A stretch of DNA of 64,000 bases from CAIKLP01 sp965279595 (GCA_965279595.1 OZ257246.1:124001-188000), one strand, 5' to 3'; counted from the stretch's first letter, positions 43,612 through 53,313 are shown. Numbers and translations: made by a program. Notes: generated from the letters alone by a model not told the origin.

Positions 43612-44391
43612 CTAAACATTAAAATTCCAATTGTTTAAAACAGGAATTGCATGGTAAGCAGTTAAATCAAATTGAACAGGAACTACTGAAACATAATTAT
43701 TATTCAATGCCCATTCATCGGTATCTTCACCTTGATCATTCAAAGCAAATTCACCAGTTAACCAATAATATTTTCTTTTATGTGGATCTAACCTTTCATC
43801 AAATTCTTCTTGCCATTTAGCAACTGCTTGTCTGCAAACTTTAATCCCCTTTATTTCTTCAAAAGAATTTACTAAAGGGAAATTTACATTCAATAAAGTA
43901 GATTTTGGTAATCCATTTTCTAAAATTTGTTTGGCAATGGCTAATATGTATTTATGCGTTGGAGCAAAATTTGCAGAAGATGAAAAATCAGATAATGAAA
44001 AACCAACAGAAGGTATTCCTTCAATGGCACCTTCCATTGCTGCTGACATGGTACCAGAATATAAAATATTAATTGATGAATTGGAACCATGATTTATTCC
44101 TGAAACCAACAAATCAGGTTTGCGGTGCAAAACTTTATTAACTGCTAACTTTACGCAATCAACTGGAGTGCCGCTACATTGATAACTCTGAATACCTTCA
44201 TATAAATCTACTTTCTCTAACCTTAAAGGTTTGGCAATGGTAATAGCATGGCCCATGGCTGATTGTGGGCTGTCTGGAGCAACGATAACTACATCACCCA
44301 ACTCTTTCATTAAATAAGCTAAGTTTTGAATTCCTGATGAAGTAATACCGTCGTCATTGGTTACCAGTATGGTAGGTCTTTTAGTATTCAT
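43612..44391 (-). CDS. surE: 5'/3'-nucleotidase SurE
   Basis: A metal-dependent phosphatase of nucleoside monophosphates and short polyphosphate. The 259 aa have the metal-site Asn-Asp-Asp at 12-14 (LVTNDDGITSSG), APDSPQSAMGHAIT, CSGTPVDCVKLA and SGINHGSNSS. First gene of the surE-small protein-lpxB-spoIID group. A minus-strand TAATTTCG lies 6 nt before the ATG. Confidence 0.95.
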   Translation of the reverse strand: MNTKRPTILVTNDDGITSSGIQNLAYLMKELGDVVIVAPDSPQSAMGHAITIAKPLRLEKVDLYEGIQSYQCSGTPVDCVKLAVNKVLHRKPDLLVSGINHGSNSSINILYSGTMSAAMEGAIEGIPSVGFSLSDFSSSANFAPTHKYILAIAKQILENGLPKSTLLNVNFPLVNSFEEIKGIKVCRQAVAKWQEEFDERLDPHKRKYYWLTGEFALNDQGEDTDEWALNNNYVSVVPVQFDLTAYHAIPVLNNWNFNV

Positions 44392-44397
44392 ATTGCG

Positions 44398-44430
44398 CGA
44401 AATTACAGAAATTAAGTAGAATGTTCCAAT
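44398..44430 (-). promoter_or_regulatory. Candidate promoter of surE
   Basis: Minus strand: ATTG (44427-44430), a 21-nt spacer, TAATTTCG (44398-44405), one mismatch in each element. The -7 element ends 6 nt before the ATG, which again predicts a near-leaderless mRNA. Confidence 0.35.
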
Positions 44431-44453
44431 TTGAGCATATTGCTTTTCACAAA

Positions 44454-46364
44454 TTAATTAATTCTTGCTTTGGATATTTCTTCAACAACACTTGGATCAA
44501 GTAAAGTAGAAATATCTCCCAAATTTTCAATTTCACCTTCAGCAATTTTTCTAAGTATTCTTCTCATTATTTTACCAGAACGTGTTTTGGGTAATCCTCG
44601 AACAAATTGAATTTTATCTGGTCGAGCAATTGCACCAATAATTCTTGATACAGTCATAGCAATATCTTTTCTACGCAATTCGTCATCAGTAGTCTCTTCT
44701 TCACAAATAACAAATGCATATACACCTTGCCCTTTTACATCATGTGGGTATCCAACTACTGCTGACTCAACTACTCCTGTATGTGCATTGATTGCGTTTT
44801 CAACTTCTGCTGTTCCAATTCGATGTCCGGAAACATTGATAACATCATCTACTCTTCCTGTAATTCTATAATTTCCTTCTTCATCTCTTGAACAACCATC
44901 ACCAGTAAAATATAAATTTTCATAGGTTGCAAAATAATTTTGTCGACAACGCTCATGATCACCATAAGTTGTCCTTATCATTCCTGGCCAAGGAAATTTA
45001 ATACACAAATTACCACTTACACCATTTCCAATAATTTCTTTTCCATTTTCATCAACTAAAATTGGTTGAATTCCAGGCAAAGGCAGTGTGGCATAAGCAG
45101 GTTTTAAAGGTGTAACATTTGCAATGGCTGAAATCATGATACCACCTGTTTCTGTTTGCCACCAAGTATCAACTACGGGGCAACGCTTTTGTCCAATGTT
45201 TTCATGATACCAATGCCATGCTTCTTCATTAATTGGTTCACCTACAGATCCCAATACTCTTAGTGAATTTAAATTTTTCCCATTTACAAATGATAATCCG
45301 AATTGCATCAAAGATCGAATTGCAGTAGGGGCAGTATATAAAATATTTACTTGATGCTTTTCTACAATTTCCCAAAATCTTCCAGCATCAGGGAAGGTTG
45401 GAATCCCTTCAAACATAAGTGTTGTAGCTCCTTGTGATAAGGGACCATACAATATATATGAATGACCTGTAATCCAACCAATATCAGCAGTACAAAAGAA
45501 AACTTCCTTTTCTTGATATTGAAAAACATTGCTAAAAGTATATCCTGCATAAACCATATAGCCTCCACAAGTATGTACTACACCTTTAGGTTTTCCTGTT
45601 GAACCTGATGTATATAGAATAAATAATTCATCTTCTGAATCCATTATCTCAATTGGACATTCATAATGATGCAAGGTTTCCATTTTTTTCATTTCATCTT
45701 CCCACCAAACATCTCTTCCCTTTATCATTGAAACAGGCATTCTATTTCTAGTAAGTACAATTACTTTTTGAACTGAATCACATTGCATCAAAGCATCATC
45801 AATGACCGATTTCAATGGGATGTCCTTATTGCCACGAAATGCCCCATCTGCTGTAATAACTAGTGAACATTTAGCATCTTTGATTCTATCTGCAATGGAT
45901 TGGGCTGAGAAACCCCCAAATACTACTGAATGAATTGCACCAATTCTAGCACAAGCTAAAACTGCAATAGCCAATTCTGGCACCATTGGCATATATATAC
46001 AAATACGATCTCCCTTTTTTGCTCCATTGTGCTTTAAAACATTGGCAAATAGACAAACTTGTTGATGGAGTTGGCGATACGTTAACACCCTATGATGTTC
46101 TGTAGGGTCATTAGGTTCCCAAATAATTGCCGGTTGATTGGCACTATTAGCTAAATGTCTGTCTAAGCAATTTTCAGTTATATTTAATTGAGCACCTTCA
46201 AACCATTTTATTTTAGGCTCTTTGAAATTCCAATCCAAAACATTCGACCATTTTCTTTGCCAGGTGAATTCAGAGGCAATTCCTTCCCAAAATGCTTCGG
46301 GTTGCTCAATTGATTTTTTATATATTTCCTGATATTCAGGGAATGATTTAATTTGAAAATTCAT
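44454..46364 (-). CDS. acs: Acetyl-CoA synthetase (AMP-forming)
   Basis: Activates acetate to acetyl-CoA through acetyl-AMP. The 636 aa match the family length. Motifs: the P-loop YTSGSTGKPKG, VDTWWQTETGG, YFTGDGCSRDEEGNYRITGRVDDVINVSGHR, and the regulatory lysine Lys598 in PKTRSGKIMRR, the site acetylated in other Acs proteins. No acetyltransferase or deacetylase gene is adjacent. Divergent from rpmB across a 288-nt spacer. Confidence 0.97.
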   Translation of the reverse strand: MNFQIKSFPEYQEIYKKSIEQPEAFWEGIASEFTWQRKWSNVLDWNFKEPKIKWFEGAQLNITENCLDRHLANSANQPAIIWEPNDPTEHHRVLTYRQLHQQVCLFANVLKHNGAKKGDRICIYMPMVPELAIAVLACARIGAIHSVVFGGFSAQSIADRIKDAKCSLVITADGAFRGNKDIPLKSVIDDALMQCDSVQKVIVLTRNRMPVSMIKGRDVWWEDEMKKMETLHHYECPIEIMDSEDELFILYTSGSTGKPKGVVHTCGGYMVYAGYTFSNVFQYQEKEVFFCTADIGWITGHSYILYGPLSQGATTLMFEGIPTFPDAGRFWEIVEKHQVNILYTAPTAIRSLMQFGLSFVNGKNLNSLRVLGSVGEPINEEAWHWYHENIGQKRCPVVDTWWQTETGGIMISAIANVTPLKPAYATLPLPGIQPILVDENGKEIIGNGVSGNLCIKFPWPGMIRTTYGDHERCRQNYFATYENLYFTGDGCSRDEEGNYRITGRVDDVINVSGHRIGTAEVENAINAHTGVVESAVVGYPHDVKGQGVYAFVICEEETTDDELRRKDIAMTVSRIIGAIARPDKIQFVRGLPKTRSGKIMRRILRKIAEGEIENLGDISTLLDPSVVEEISKARIN

Positions 46365-46583
46365 ATTTCTAAGATTTATTAGCTTTAAAACTTTCCATTT
46401 TGAATTAATTCAGAAAGTCCTGATTGAGGCTGAAATTTAACAAATTTTTCCACAGAAAGGCTAATTTTAGTCTAAAACGCAGCTTTTACTTGTAAAAACT
46501 ATTGGTTTTTTGAAAGGTAATTGGCACTTTTTGGACATTAGAGGGTCAAAATGTGATTATTGCATTTATTTCTTAAAAATATA

Positions 46584-46614
46584 TTTGTGTTTAACAGATA
46601 AATTCAGATATTTG
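46584..46614 (+). promoter_or_regulatory. Promoter of the rpmB-rpmG-DUF4295 operon
   Basis: TTTG (46584-46587), a 19-nt spacer, GATATTTG (46607-46614): full -33 match and one mismatch in the -7. Predicted leader about 35 nt before the ATG at 46653. Confidence 0.65.
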
Positions 46615-46652
46615 CAAACTCTTTAAGAACGAATACAAATAAAATAATAATC

Positions 46653-46886
46653 ATGTCAAAAGTTTGTGATTTAACAGGAAAAAGTGCGATAAAAGGATAC
46701 AATGTATCAAATTCGAATCGTAAGACTAAAAGAAAGTTCTTACCAAATTTGTTTTTGAAAAGATTTTACATCCCTGAAGAAGATCAATGGATTACTTTAA
46801 AAGTATCTACATCAGCATTAAAAACAATCGATAAAAAAGGAATTTCTGCTTGTATTAACCAATTCGTTAAAACAGGTAAGATCTAA
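46653..46886 (+). CDS. rpmB: 50S ribosomal protein L28
   Basis: The 77-aa bL28, part of the large subunit near the E site. It begins MSKVCDLTGKSAIKGYNVSNSNRKTKR, as usual, and keeps KRKFLPNLF. Only one Cys is present, so it is the zinc-free type. First gene of a ribosomal operon with rpmG 26 nt downstream. Confidence 0.96.
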   Translation: MSKVCDLTGKSAIKGYNVSNSNRKTKRKFLPNLFLKRFYIPEEDQWITLKVSTSALKTIDKKGISACINQFVKTGKI

Positions 46887-46912
46887 TTATAACCGTATAG
46901 CATAACAAGGCA

Positions 46913-47095
46913 ATGGCAAAGAAAGGTAATAGAGTACAGGTAATTTTGGAATGCACTGAGCATAAAGAAAGTGGTTTACCTGGAATGTCGAGATATATCA
47001 CGACTAAAAACAAAAAAAATACGACTGAAAGATTAGAGTTAAAGAAATTTAACCCTGTTTTGAAACGTAAAACCACACACAAAGAAATTAAGTAA
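46913..47095 (+). CDS. rpmG: 50S ribosomal protein L33
   Basis: The 60-aa bL33. It shows MAKKGNRVQVILECTEHKES and YITTKNKKNTTERLELKKFNP. With a single Cys it lacks the zinc-binding CxxC pairs, so it is the zinc-independent paralogue. 20 nt separate it from the DUF4295 gene. Confidence 0.96.
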   Translation: MAKKGNRVQVILECTEHKESGLPGMSRYITTKNKKNTTERLELKKFNPVLKRKTTHKEIK

Positions 47096-47115
47096 TCCAT
47101 ATTAAGAATTAAGAC

Positions 47116-47274
47116 ATGGCTAAGAAGGTAGTTGCAACATTAAAAACCGGTAGTGGTAAAGAATATTCAAAAGTTATTGTAACTGTTAAATCACCTAAAA
47201 CAGGTGCATACAGCTTCAAAGAACAAGTGGTTCACAATGACCACGTGAAGGATATCTTAAAAGCTGGAAAATAA
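47116..47274 (+). CDS. DUF4295 family small basic protein
   Basis: A 52-aa, Lys-rich protein starting MAKKVVATLKTGSGKEYSK and ending KDILKAGK. It matches DUF4295, a short family found in Bacteroidota directly after rpmG and before ftsY. Size, charge and place in a ribosomal protein operon suggest a ribosome-associated protein. I recall that a phylum-specific large-subunit protein, bL38, was described from Flavobacterium ribosomes; whether this is the same family I cannot verify. A terminator follows. Confidence 0.85.
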   Translation: MAKKVVATLKTGSGKEYSKVIVTVKSPKTGAYSFKEQVVHNDHVKDILKAGK

Positions 47275-47295
47275 TTTATACAAACGTATTTACAG

Positions 47296-47326
47296 AAGCT
47301 TCTTTCTTTTGAAAGGAGCTTTTTTT
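47296..47326 (+). terminator. Intrinsic terminator between DUF4295 and ftsY
   Basis: AAGCTTCTTTC (47296-47306), TTTT loop, GAAAGGAGCTT (47311-47321): an 11-bp stem with one G-T pair, then seven T. It ends 14 nt before the ftsY ATG. Confidence 0.85.
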
Positions 47327-47340
47327 ATATATACTATATA

Positions 47341-48291
47341 ATGGGAATTTTTGATTTTTTTTCTTCCAAGAAAACAGAAACACTTGACAAAAGCTTAGAG
47401 AAAACCAAAGAGTCAATTTTTGGCAAAATCACTAGAGCAGTTGTTGGTAAAACGCAAGTGGATGCTGATGTGCTTGATCAATTGGAAGAAATTTTAGTTA
47501 GCGCTGATGTAGGTGTTAGTACCACCTTGAAAATCATTGCAAGAATTGAAGCGAGAGTTGCTGCAGATAAATATTTAAACACAACAGAACTCAACCGTAT
47601 TCTTCAAGAAGAAATTGCCAAATTGCTTTCCGAAAATAACAGTCAAGACTTTAATTATTTTGAAATTCCTGACACTGCAAAGCCTTATGTAATCATGGTC
47701 GTAGGAGTTAATGGAGTTGGGAAAACCACTACAATTGGAAAATTAGCTAATCAATTTAATAAAGCAGGAAAGAAAGTAGTATTAGGTGCTGCAGATACAT
47801 TCAGAGCAGCAGCTGTTGAGCAATTACATATTTGGGGAGAGCGAGTGAACGTGAGAGTAGTATCTCAGAAAATGGGCGCAGATCCAGCATCAGTAGCTTT
47901 TGATACTTTAAAATCAGCAGTTGCAAATGGAGAAGATATTGTAATTATTGATACAGCAGGAAGACTACATAATAAAGTTAATTTGATGAATGAATTAACT
48001 AAAATAAAAAATGTGATGCAAAAGGTTGTACCAAATGCACCTCATGAAATATTATTAGTGCTTGATGCTTCTACTGGTCAAAATGCCATTGAACAAGCCA
48101 AACATTTTACAGCAGCTACTGAAGTAAATGCATTGGCTTTAACTAAATTAGATGGAACCGCTAAAGGTGGCGTTGTGATTGGCATCAGTGAACAATTTAA
48201 AATACCAGTTAAATATATTGGAGTAGGAGAAGGAATTGATGATATTCAATTATTCAATAAAACGAATTTCGTAGCTTCCTTATTCAAATAA
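47341..48291 (+). CDS. ftsY: Signal recognition particle receptor FtsY
   Basis: SRP receptor GTPase that docks ribosome-nascent chains at the membrane. The 316 aa contain the N domain (about 20-105) and the G domain with GVNGVGKTT (122-130), DTFRAAAVEQL, the DTAGRL switch and TKLDGTAKGG. The acidic A domain of E. coli FtsY is missing; only about 20 residues precede the N domain, beginning MGIFDFFSSKK, a possible membrane-targeting helix. It follows a terminator by 14 nt and precedes rimO by 39 nt. Confidence 0.96.
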   Translation: MGIFDFFSSKKTETLDKSLEKTKESIFGKITRAVVGKTQVDADVLDQLEEILVSADVGVSTTLKIIARIEARVAADKYLNTTELNRILQEEIAKLLSENNSQDFNYFEIPDTAKPYVIMVVGVNGVGKTTTIGKLANQFNKAGKKVVLGAADTFRAAAVEQLHIWGERVNVRVVSQKMGADPASVAFDTLKSAVANGEDIVIIDTAGRLHNKVNLMNELTKIKNVMQKVVPNAPHEILLVLDASTGQNAIEQAKHFTAATEVNALALTKLDGTAKGGVVIGISEQFKIPVKYIGVGEGIDDIQLFNKTNFVASLFK

Positions 48292-48330
48292 GTCTATCAA
48301 AAAATTAAAATTCTTGCCGATATCAATTGC

Positions 48331-49638
48331 ATGAAAACAAAAGGAAATAAAGATAAAATTAACATCATCACATTAGGCTGTTCTAAAAACATTGTTGACT
48401 CAGAAGTTTTAATGGGTCAACTTTTAGGAAACAACATGGAAGTGAGCCATGAATCTGAGCAATTGGATTTCAATACAGTCATCATTAATACTTGTGGATT
48501 CATTGATAATGCCAAGCAAGAATCAATTGATACTATTTTAAAATATACTGAATTAAAAGAGCAGGGGAAAATTGATAAAGTTTATGTGACGGGTTGTTTA
48601 TCTCAACGCTACAAACCTGAATTAGAAAAGGAAATTCCCAATGTAGATGCCTATTTCGGGACCAATGATTTGGTTCGATTATTAAAAACAGTAGGTGCAG
48701 ATTATAAACATGAATTAATTGGTGAACGATTATTAACTACTCCATCTCATTTTGCATATTTCAAAATTGCAGAAGGTTGTAATCGTCCATGTTCATTTTG
48801 TGCAATTCCAATTATGCGTGGTGTACATGTTTCTAAACCAATGGAAGAATTAGTGAAAGAAGCTAAGACATTGGTAAAGAATGGAACAAAGGAATTAATT
48901 CTAATTGCGCAAGATTTAACTTATTACGGATTAGACATTTATAATGATCGTAAGTTAGCTGATTTGATGCGTCATTTATCTGATATTGATGGCTTAGATT
49001 GGATTCGAATGCAATATGCTTATCCATCTCAATTCCCTATGGATGTACTAGATGTGATGAATGAAAGATCCAATATTTGCAACTATTTAGATATGCCACT
49101 TCAACATATAACTGATAATATGTTGAAATCAATGCGCAGAGGAATTTCCAAAAGAAGAACTATTGAATTAGTTGATAGCATTCGTCAACGCGTGCCTGAC
49201 ATTGCGTTGAGAACTACTCTTATTGCTGGTTACCCAGGAGAAACAGAAGAAGATGTAGAAGAAGTTATTTCATTTGTAGAACAAACCCGTTTCGATAGAT
49301 TGGGTGTATTTACCTATTCCCATGAAGAGAATACTCATGCACATACTTTAGCTGATACTTTAACCGCTGATGAAAAGCAAGAGCGTGCCGATAGAATCAT
49401 GGAAGTTCAACAAGATATTTCATTGCAATTGAATCAGCAAAAAGTTGGCAAAACTTATAAAGTATTAATTGATAGAAAAGAGAAAGATTATTTCATTGGA
49501 AGAACTGAATATGATTCACCAGAAGTGGACAATGAAGTATTAATTGATGCAAAAGATCAATATCTTAGCATTGGAAATTTTGTAAATGCAACAATTACCA
49601 GCGCCTCTGAATTTGATTTATATGCAAGCGTAAACTAA
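48331..49638 (+). CDS. rimO: Ribosomal protein S12 methylthiotransferase RimO
   Basis: A radical SAM enzyme that adds a methylthio group to an Asp of ribosomal protein S12. The 435 aa have the UPF0004 domain with cluster ligands C17, C55 and C89, the radical SAM site C150, C154, C157 (CNRPCSFC), and a C-terminal TRAM domain (about 365-435). AEGCNRPCSFCAIP and MPLQHI separate it from MiaB. Between ftsY and bshC on the same strand. Confidence 0.96.
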   Translation: MKTKGNKDKINIITLGCSKNIVDSEVLMGQLLGNNMEVSHESEQLDFNTVIINTCGFIDNAKQESIDTILKYTELKEQGKIDKVYVTGCLSQRYKPELEKEIPNVDAYFGTNDLVRLLKTVGADYKHELIGERLLTTPSHFAYFKIAEGCNRPCSFCAIPIMRGVHVSKPMEELVKEAKTLVKNGTKELILIAQDLTYYGLDIYNDRKLADLMRHLSDIDGLDWIRMQYAYPSQFPMDVLDVMNERSNICNYLDMPLQHITDNMLKSMRRGISKRRTIELVDSIRQRVPDIALRTTLIAGYPGETEEDVEEVISFVEQTRFDRLGVFTYSHEENTHAHTLADTLTADEKQERADRIMEVQQDISLQLNQQKVGKTYKVLIDRKEKDYFIGRTEYDSPEVDNEVLIDAKDQYLSIGNFVNATITSASEFDLYASVN

Positions 49639-49683
49639 TTTTCATTTAACAAAACAGTTTCCAATATTATTTGTCAATAGTTA

Positions 49684-51288
49684 ATGAACAATATGGAAAG
49701 AACTTTTCAAATACCTTATCAAACAACTGGTTTTTTCTCTCCATTATTTTTGGACTATGTTCAGCAAAAAGAGCAACTGCAATCTTTTTATAAATACGCA
49801 CCTACACTTTCTGAATTCAGCACAATAATTGCTGATAAAAAAAAAGAAAGTCTTAATCGTACTGTATTAACTACTGTACTGAAAGAGCAGTATGCCTCTC
49901 AGTCTACTTCAGACCTTGTTAAACAAAACATAGAAGCATTATTAGATGCAAATACGTTTACGGTAACTACAGGTCATCAGCTAGGCCTATTTACTGGTGA
50001 ATTGTATTTCATTTATAAAATCATCACCACTATTAATTTGGCCAAAGAAGTTGAGTTATTAAATCCAGGAACTAAAATAGTTCCGGTGTTTTGGATGGCA
50101 ACTGAGGATCATGATTTTGAAGAAATCAATCATGCCAATGTTGAAAGAGTGACATTCAGCTGGAATAAAGAAACCAAAGGTGCTACAGGAAGAATCAAAG
50201 TAAAAGAAGTTCAAAAAATTATTGAATCATTAGACCATTTTTTAGCAGATAGACCTGGCAAAAAAGAGTTGATAGATTTATTTACCAATGCTTATCAAAG
50301 TAATTTTTCTTTAGCTGAAGCTACACAATGTTTGGTCAATGATTTATTTAAAAATGATGGCCTTGTTATTTTAGATGCTGACCATCCCCTACTCAAAAAA
50401 GAATTCGCTACTATCATTAAAGATGATATCCTTCATCAAAATAGTTTCAGAGAAACAAACAAAAACACAACTCTACTTTCCAAAAATTATTCTGCACAAG
50501 TTAACCCTAGAGAAATTAATTTCTTTTATTTAAGAGATGAGTTTAGGGAGAGAATCATCAACAAAGGAAATAATTACGAAACAGTAAATGGTGATAATCA
50601 ATTTACGGAAACTGAATTGATAAATGAGATTGAAACACATCCAGAATATTTCAGTCCGAATGTAATTATGCGCCCAGTTTATCAAGAAAAAATTCTCCCA
50701 AATCTAGCCTACATAGGAGGTCCAGGGGAGTTGGCCTATTGGTTACAATTGAAAGCTGTTTTTGAACATTACACAATTAATTTCCCTATGTTGGTTTGGA
50801 GAAATTCATTTATGTTATTGGAAGTAGAAGATTTGAATAAAATAAAAAAACATTTGCCTGACGTATTCTCCATATTTCAATCTACTGAAATATTGATCAA
50901 TGATTACACGAGAAGAAATGCAATTTCTACTTTAGAATTAACTCAAGAAAAAGAAAATATTGCAACAGAGATTACTTCAATTGAACAAAAATTAATTGCC
51001 ATTGATCCTACCTTAGTTCCTTCTTTGAAAGGAGTTTTAATAAGGTTAGAAAGAATGCTTGTCAACTTGGAACATAAGATGTTAAAAGCAGAAAAGAAAA
51101 AACATCAAATTGCCATTCAACAAATAACAAGTTTGAAAGAAAGCTTATTTCCATTTCAATCATTACAAGAAAGAAAAGAGAATTTCAGCGTTTGGTATGC
51201 GAATCATCCGAAAACTTTTATCACTACTATCAAAGCTAATAGTAAACCTTTATCACAGGATTTTAGTATTGTAGTTTTGGAGAAGTGA
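49684..51288 (+). CDS. bshC: Bacillithiol biosynthesis cysteine-adding enzyme BshC
   Basis: Proposed last step of bacillithiol synthesis, adding cysteine to GlcN-malate. The 534 aa match the family: IPYQTTGFFSPLFLDYV near the start, TVTTGHQLGLFTGELYFIYKI (about 93-115), PVFWMATEDHDFEEINH (about 137-153) and YIGGPGELAYWLQLK (about 344-358), plus a C-terminal coiled-coil region. bshA and bshB are not in this window. Its presence says the organism probably uses bacillithiol as its low-molecular-weight thiol. Confidence 0.94.
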   Translation: MNNMERTFQIPYQTTGFFSPLFLDYVQQKEQLQSFYKYAPTLSEFSTIIADKKKESLNRTVLTTVLKEQYASQSTSDLVKQNIEALLDANTFTVTTGHQLGLFTGELYFIYKIITTINLAKEVELLNPGTKIVPVFWMATEDHDFEEINHANVERVTFSWNKETKGATGRIKVKEVQKIIESLDHFLADRPGKKELIDLFTNAYQSNFSLAEATQCLVNDLFKNDGLVILDADHPLLKKEFATIIKDDILHQNSFRETNKNTTLLSKNYSAQVNPREINFFYLRDEFRERIINKGNNYETVNGDNQFTETELINEIETHPEYFSPNVIMRPVYQEKILPNLAYIGGPGELAYWLQLKAVFEHYTINFPMLVWRNSFMLLEVEDLNKIKKHLPDVFSIFQSTEILINDYTRRNAISTLELTQEKENIATEITSIEQKLIAIDPTLVPSLKGVLIRLERMLVNLEHKMLKAEKKKHQIAIQQITSLKESLFPFQSLQERKENFSVWYANHPKTFITTIKANSKPLSQDFSIVVLEK

Positions 51289-51313
51289 GAAATTGGATAT
51301 TGGATATTGGAAT

Positions 51314-51350
51314 AAAAAAAAGCCCTTCGAAATTCGGAGGGCTTTTTTTT
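51314..51350. terminator. Bidirectional terminator between bshC and the first sorting-domain gene
   Basis: AGCCCTTCGAA pairs with TTCGGAGGGCT (one G-T pair), flanked by a run of seven A on the left and eight T on the right. It can end both bshC (+) and the convergent secreted-protein gene (-). A near-identical hairpin lies at 53263-53297. Confidence 0.9.
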
Positions 51351-51368
51351 TATTGATTGAAGTTTAAA

Positions 51369-53207
51369 TTACTTAACAATCATTTTGTTAGTTACATCAA
51401 ATCCGCCTGCAGAAACAGTATAGAAATAGATACCAACATTTAAGCCATTAGCATCAATTGCTACTGTGTGTGCACCAGATGCAAAAGTTGTATTTACTAC
51501 TTCTGAAACTACTTGTCCTAATAAGTTAGTAATTGATACTACTACTTTAGACTCTGAATTCAAATTCATATCGAATGAAGTTGTTCCAGAGAATGGGTTA
51601 GGATAATTGTTTGATACATTGAACAAGTTGTTTTGATTATTACTCACTCCTCCTATATAACATTCAATTTCAATATCATCTAAATAAATAAAATCAATTT
51701 TCTGATTTTCATTTCCTGATGGAGAAATGAATACAATTGGAAAAAAGGCGTGTCGATCTGAACCCGGGCCTTTTCTTAAAAAGCATTCATTTGATCTTTG
51801 TGGCAAAAATGCTTTGCCGTCATATAAACTACCACTAGTTAAATTAGCAGATTGTCTATAATCAATATTGACAAATAAATCCGGGAAATCATTTGGCATA
51901 GGATCTCCAGGTGTTTGATTTTCAGGTTTAGTATCTGTCCAACTATAAATCCAACAAACCCCTTCATCAACAATACTTATGGCACACTCATTATCATGCA
52001 ACAAACTACCAAAAGATGAGCCCCGAAAACTTGAAACAGTATCAACTATAGTAGCTACCCAATCATTAAAATAAAATTGCACATCATACATTGGTAAAGG
52101 ACTTTTTCCATTGATTGAATAAGGGGAATTTCCACAAGGTGCAATGACTGAGAAAAAATGAGGAATACCGGCAAAATCAACCGCTAAATCAGTATCAAAA
52201 CCCATACTCATTTTTACACCTTCTGCAAATGGCTCTACTGGGTAAAATGGTATGGAATCAAGATTAACTTTGATTGGACCAGACCAGGTGTTTCCTGCAT
52301 CTTCAGATTTCCAAAAAATTGGATTGTAGGCAGTATCTATTGGCATTCCTGCAGGTGCTTTCAATTCTCCAGAAACTGCAACCCATCCAATAGTTCCTGA
52401 ATAATTAAACGCAATTGAAAAATCTAAATAATGTGTTGTACCATCAAAGGTGGTATCAAAAATATCAGAGGGTTTACCTAAAGTAAAAGGAGATTCCCAA
52501 ATTAAAGTATCATTTATTGGGTCATAAGTTCCTTTGTGTAATTTAATAAAACCATCAGAAGAAGTATCCTCTATTGCCCAATACTCATTCGCTGTTCTTT
52601 TAGTTAAGGAAAGCAAGTTGATTGGATTTCCGAAATCAGAATAAATTTTCTTTTTGTTTGATCCATCTAAGGAACTTGAACCAGTAATTAATCCAGCCCA
52701 ATTGCTATTTAAGCTTGGGGTTTTAGGTGCTACTCCAAATATTTTTGCACTATCTGGATTGCTATTGTTGATAGGATTAAAAACAAAAGATTGAATATCT
52801 CTAACTTGACTATTTTGAGGTGAATCTATAACCAATGGGCCTTTATTTGTTAGCCAATTATTTCCTTTATTAAACGATATATCATAAACTCCCATGCTTG
52901 CATTCTGCCCGGCTATTAAAGGATTCCCGGGATGCACAAATAAAATAGTTCCTAATTCTGGATTGATAGAAAGACGTGTAATGTTTTTTTTGATTTGACT
53001 CAAAGCATTATTTGTTGAGCCAATTTTAATTGGATTTAATCCTTTAGAAATACTAGTATTTTCTGAAGAAGTTTTGATTCGGTTTGGAATAAATAAATTC
53101 TTTTCAGTTGAATCTCCATTCAAATTATTTTTTAATGTGAAAAAGTCTTGTGCTTCAACAAAATTTAAAAAAAATATTTGGATAAAAATACAACTAAGCC
53201 ATTTCAT
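51369..53207 (-). CDS. Secreted BNR-like protein with type IX sorting domain (copy 1)
   Basis: A 612-aa exported protein: signal peptide (about 1-19), a middle with Asp-box/BNR-like motifs (SFNKGNNWLT, SEDAGNTWSG), which suggest a sialidase-like beta-propeller, then a type A type IX sorting domain over the last 80 residues (NYPNPFSG ... GIYFYTVSAGGFDVTNKMIVK split here for brevity). No glycosidase catalytic residues can be assigned. It is a paralogue of the next gene upstream (53314-55179), sharing KPENQTPGDP and SFRGSSFG blocks. Probably surface-attached or secreted. Confidence 0.88.
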   Translation of the reverse strand: MKWLSCIFIQIFFLNFVEAQDFFTLKNNLNGDSTEKNLFIPNRIKTSSENTSISKGLNPIKIGSTNNALSQIKKNITRLSINPELGTILFVHPGNPLIAGQNASMGVYDISFNKGNNWLTNKGPLVIDSPQNSQVRDIQSFVFNPINNSNPDSAKIFGVAPKTPSLNSNWAGLITGSSSLDGSNKKKIYSDFGNPINLLSLTKRTANEYWAIEDTSSDGFIKLHKGTYDPINDTLIWESPFTLGKPSDIFDTTFDGTTHYLDFSIAFNYSGTIGWVAVSGELKAPAGMPIDTAYNPIFWKSEDAGNTWSGPIKVNLDSIPFYPVEPFAEGVKMSMGFDTDLAVDFAGIPHFFSVIAPCGNSPYSINGKSPLPMYDVQFYFNDWVATIVDTVSSFRGSSFGSLLHDNECAISIVDEGVCWIYSWTDTKPENQTPGDPMPNDFPDLFVNIDYRQSANLTSGSLYDGKAFLPQRSNECFLRKGPGSDRHAFFPIVFISPSGNENQKIDFIYLDDIEIECYIGGVSNNQNNLFNVSNNYPNPFSGTTSFDMNLNSESKVVVSITNLLGQVVSEVVNTTFASGAHTVAIDANGLNVGIYFYTVSAGGFDVTNKMIVK

Positions 53208-53262
53208 AACAATTACTTAAAATATCAAAATACGAAAAATAAAACTTGAATACTAATAGCAT

Positions 53263-53297
53263 AAAAAAAGCCCTTCGAAATTCGAAGGGCTTTTTTA
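53263..53297 (-). terminator. Terminator of the second sorting-domain gene
   Basis: AAAAAAAGCCCTTCGAA with TTCGAAGGGCTTTTTT: a perfect hairpin, nearly the same as that at 51314-51350, at the same distance from the stop codon. Confidence 0.9.
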
Positions 53298-53313
53298 TTG
53301 ATTGAAGTTTAGA

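Noticed and set aside
51369..53207. Functional sialidase
   Set aside because: Asp-box-like motifs are present, but the arginine triad and catalytic Tyr/Glu of sialidases cannot be identified.
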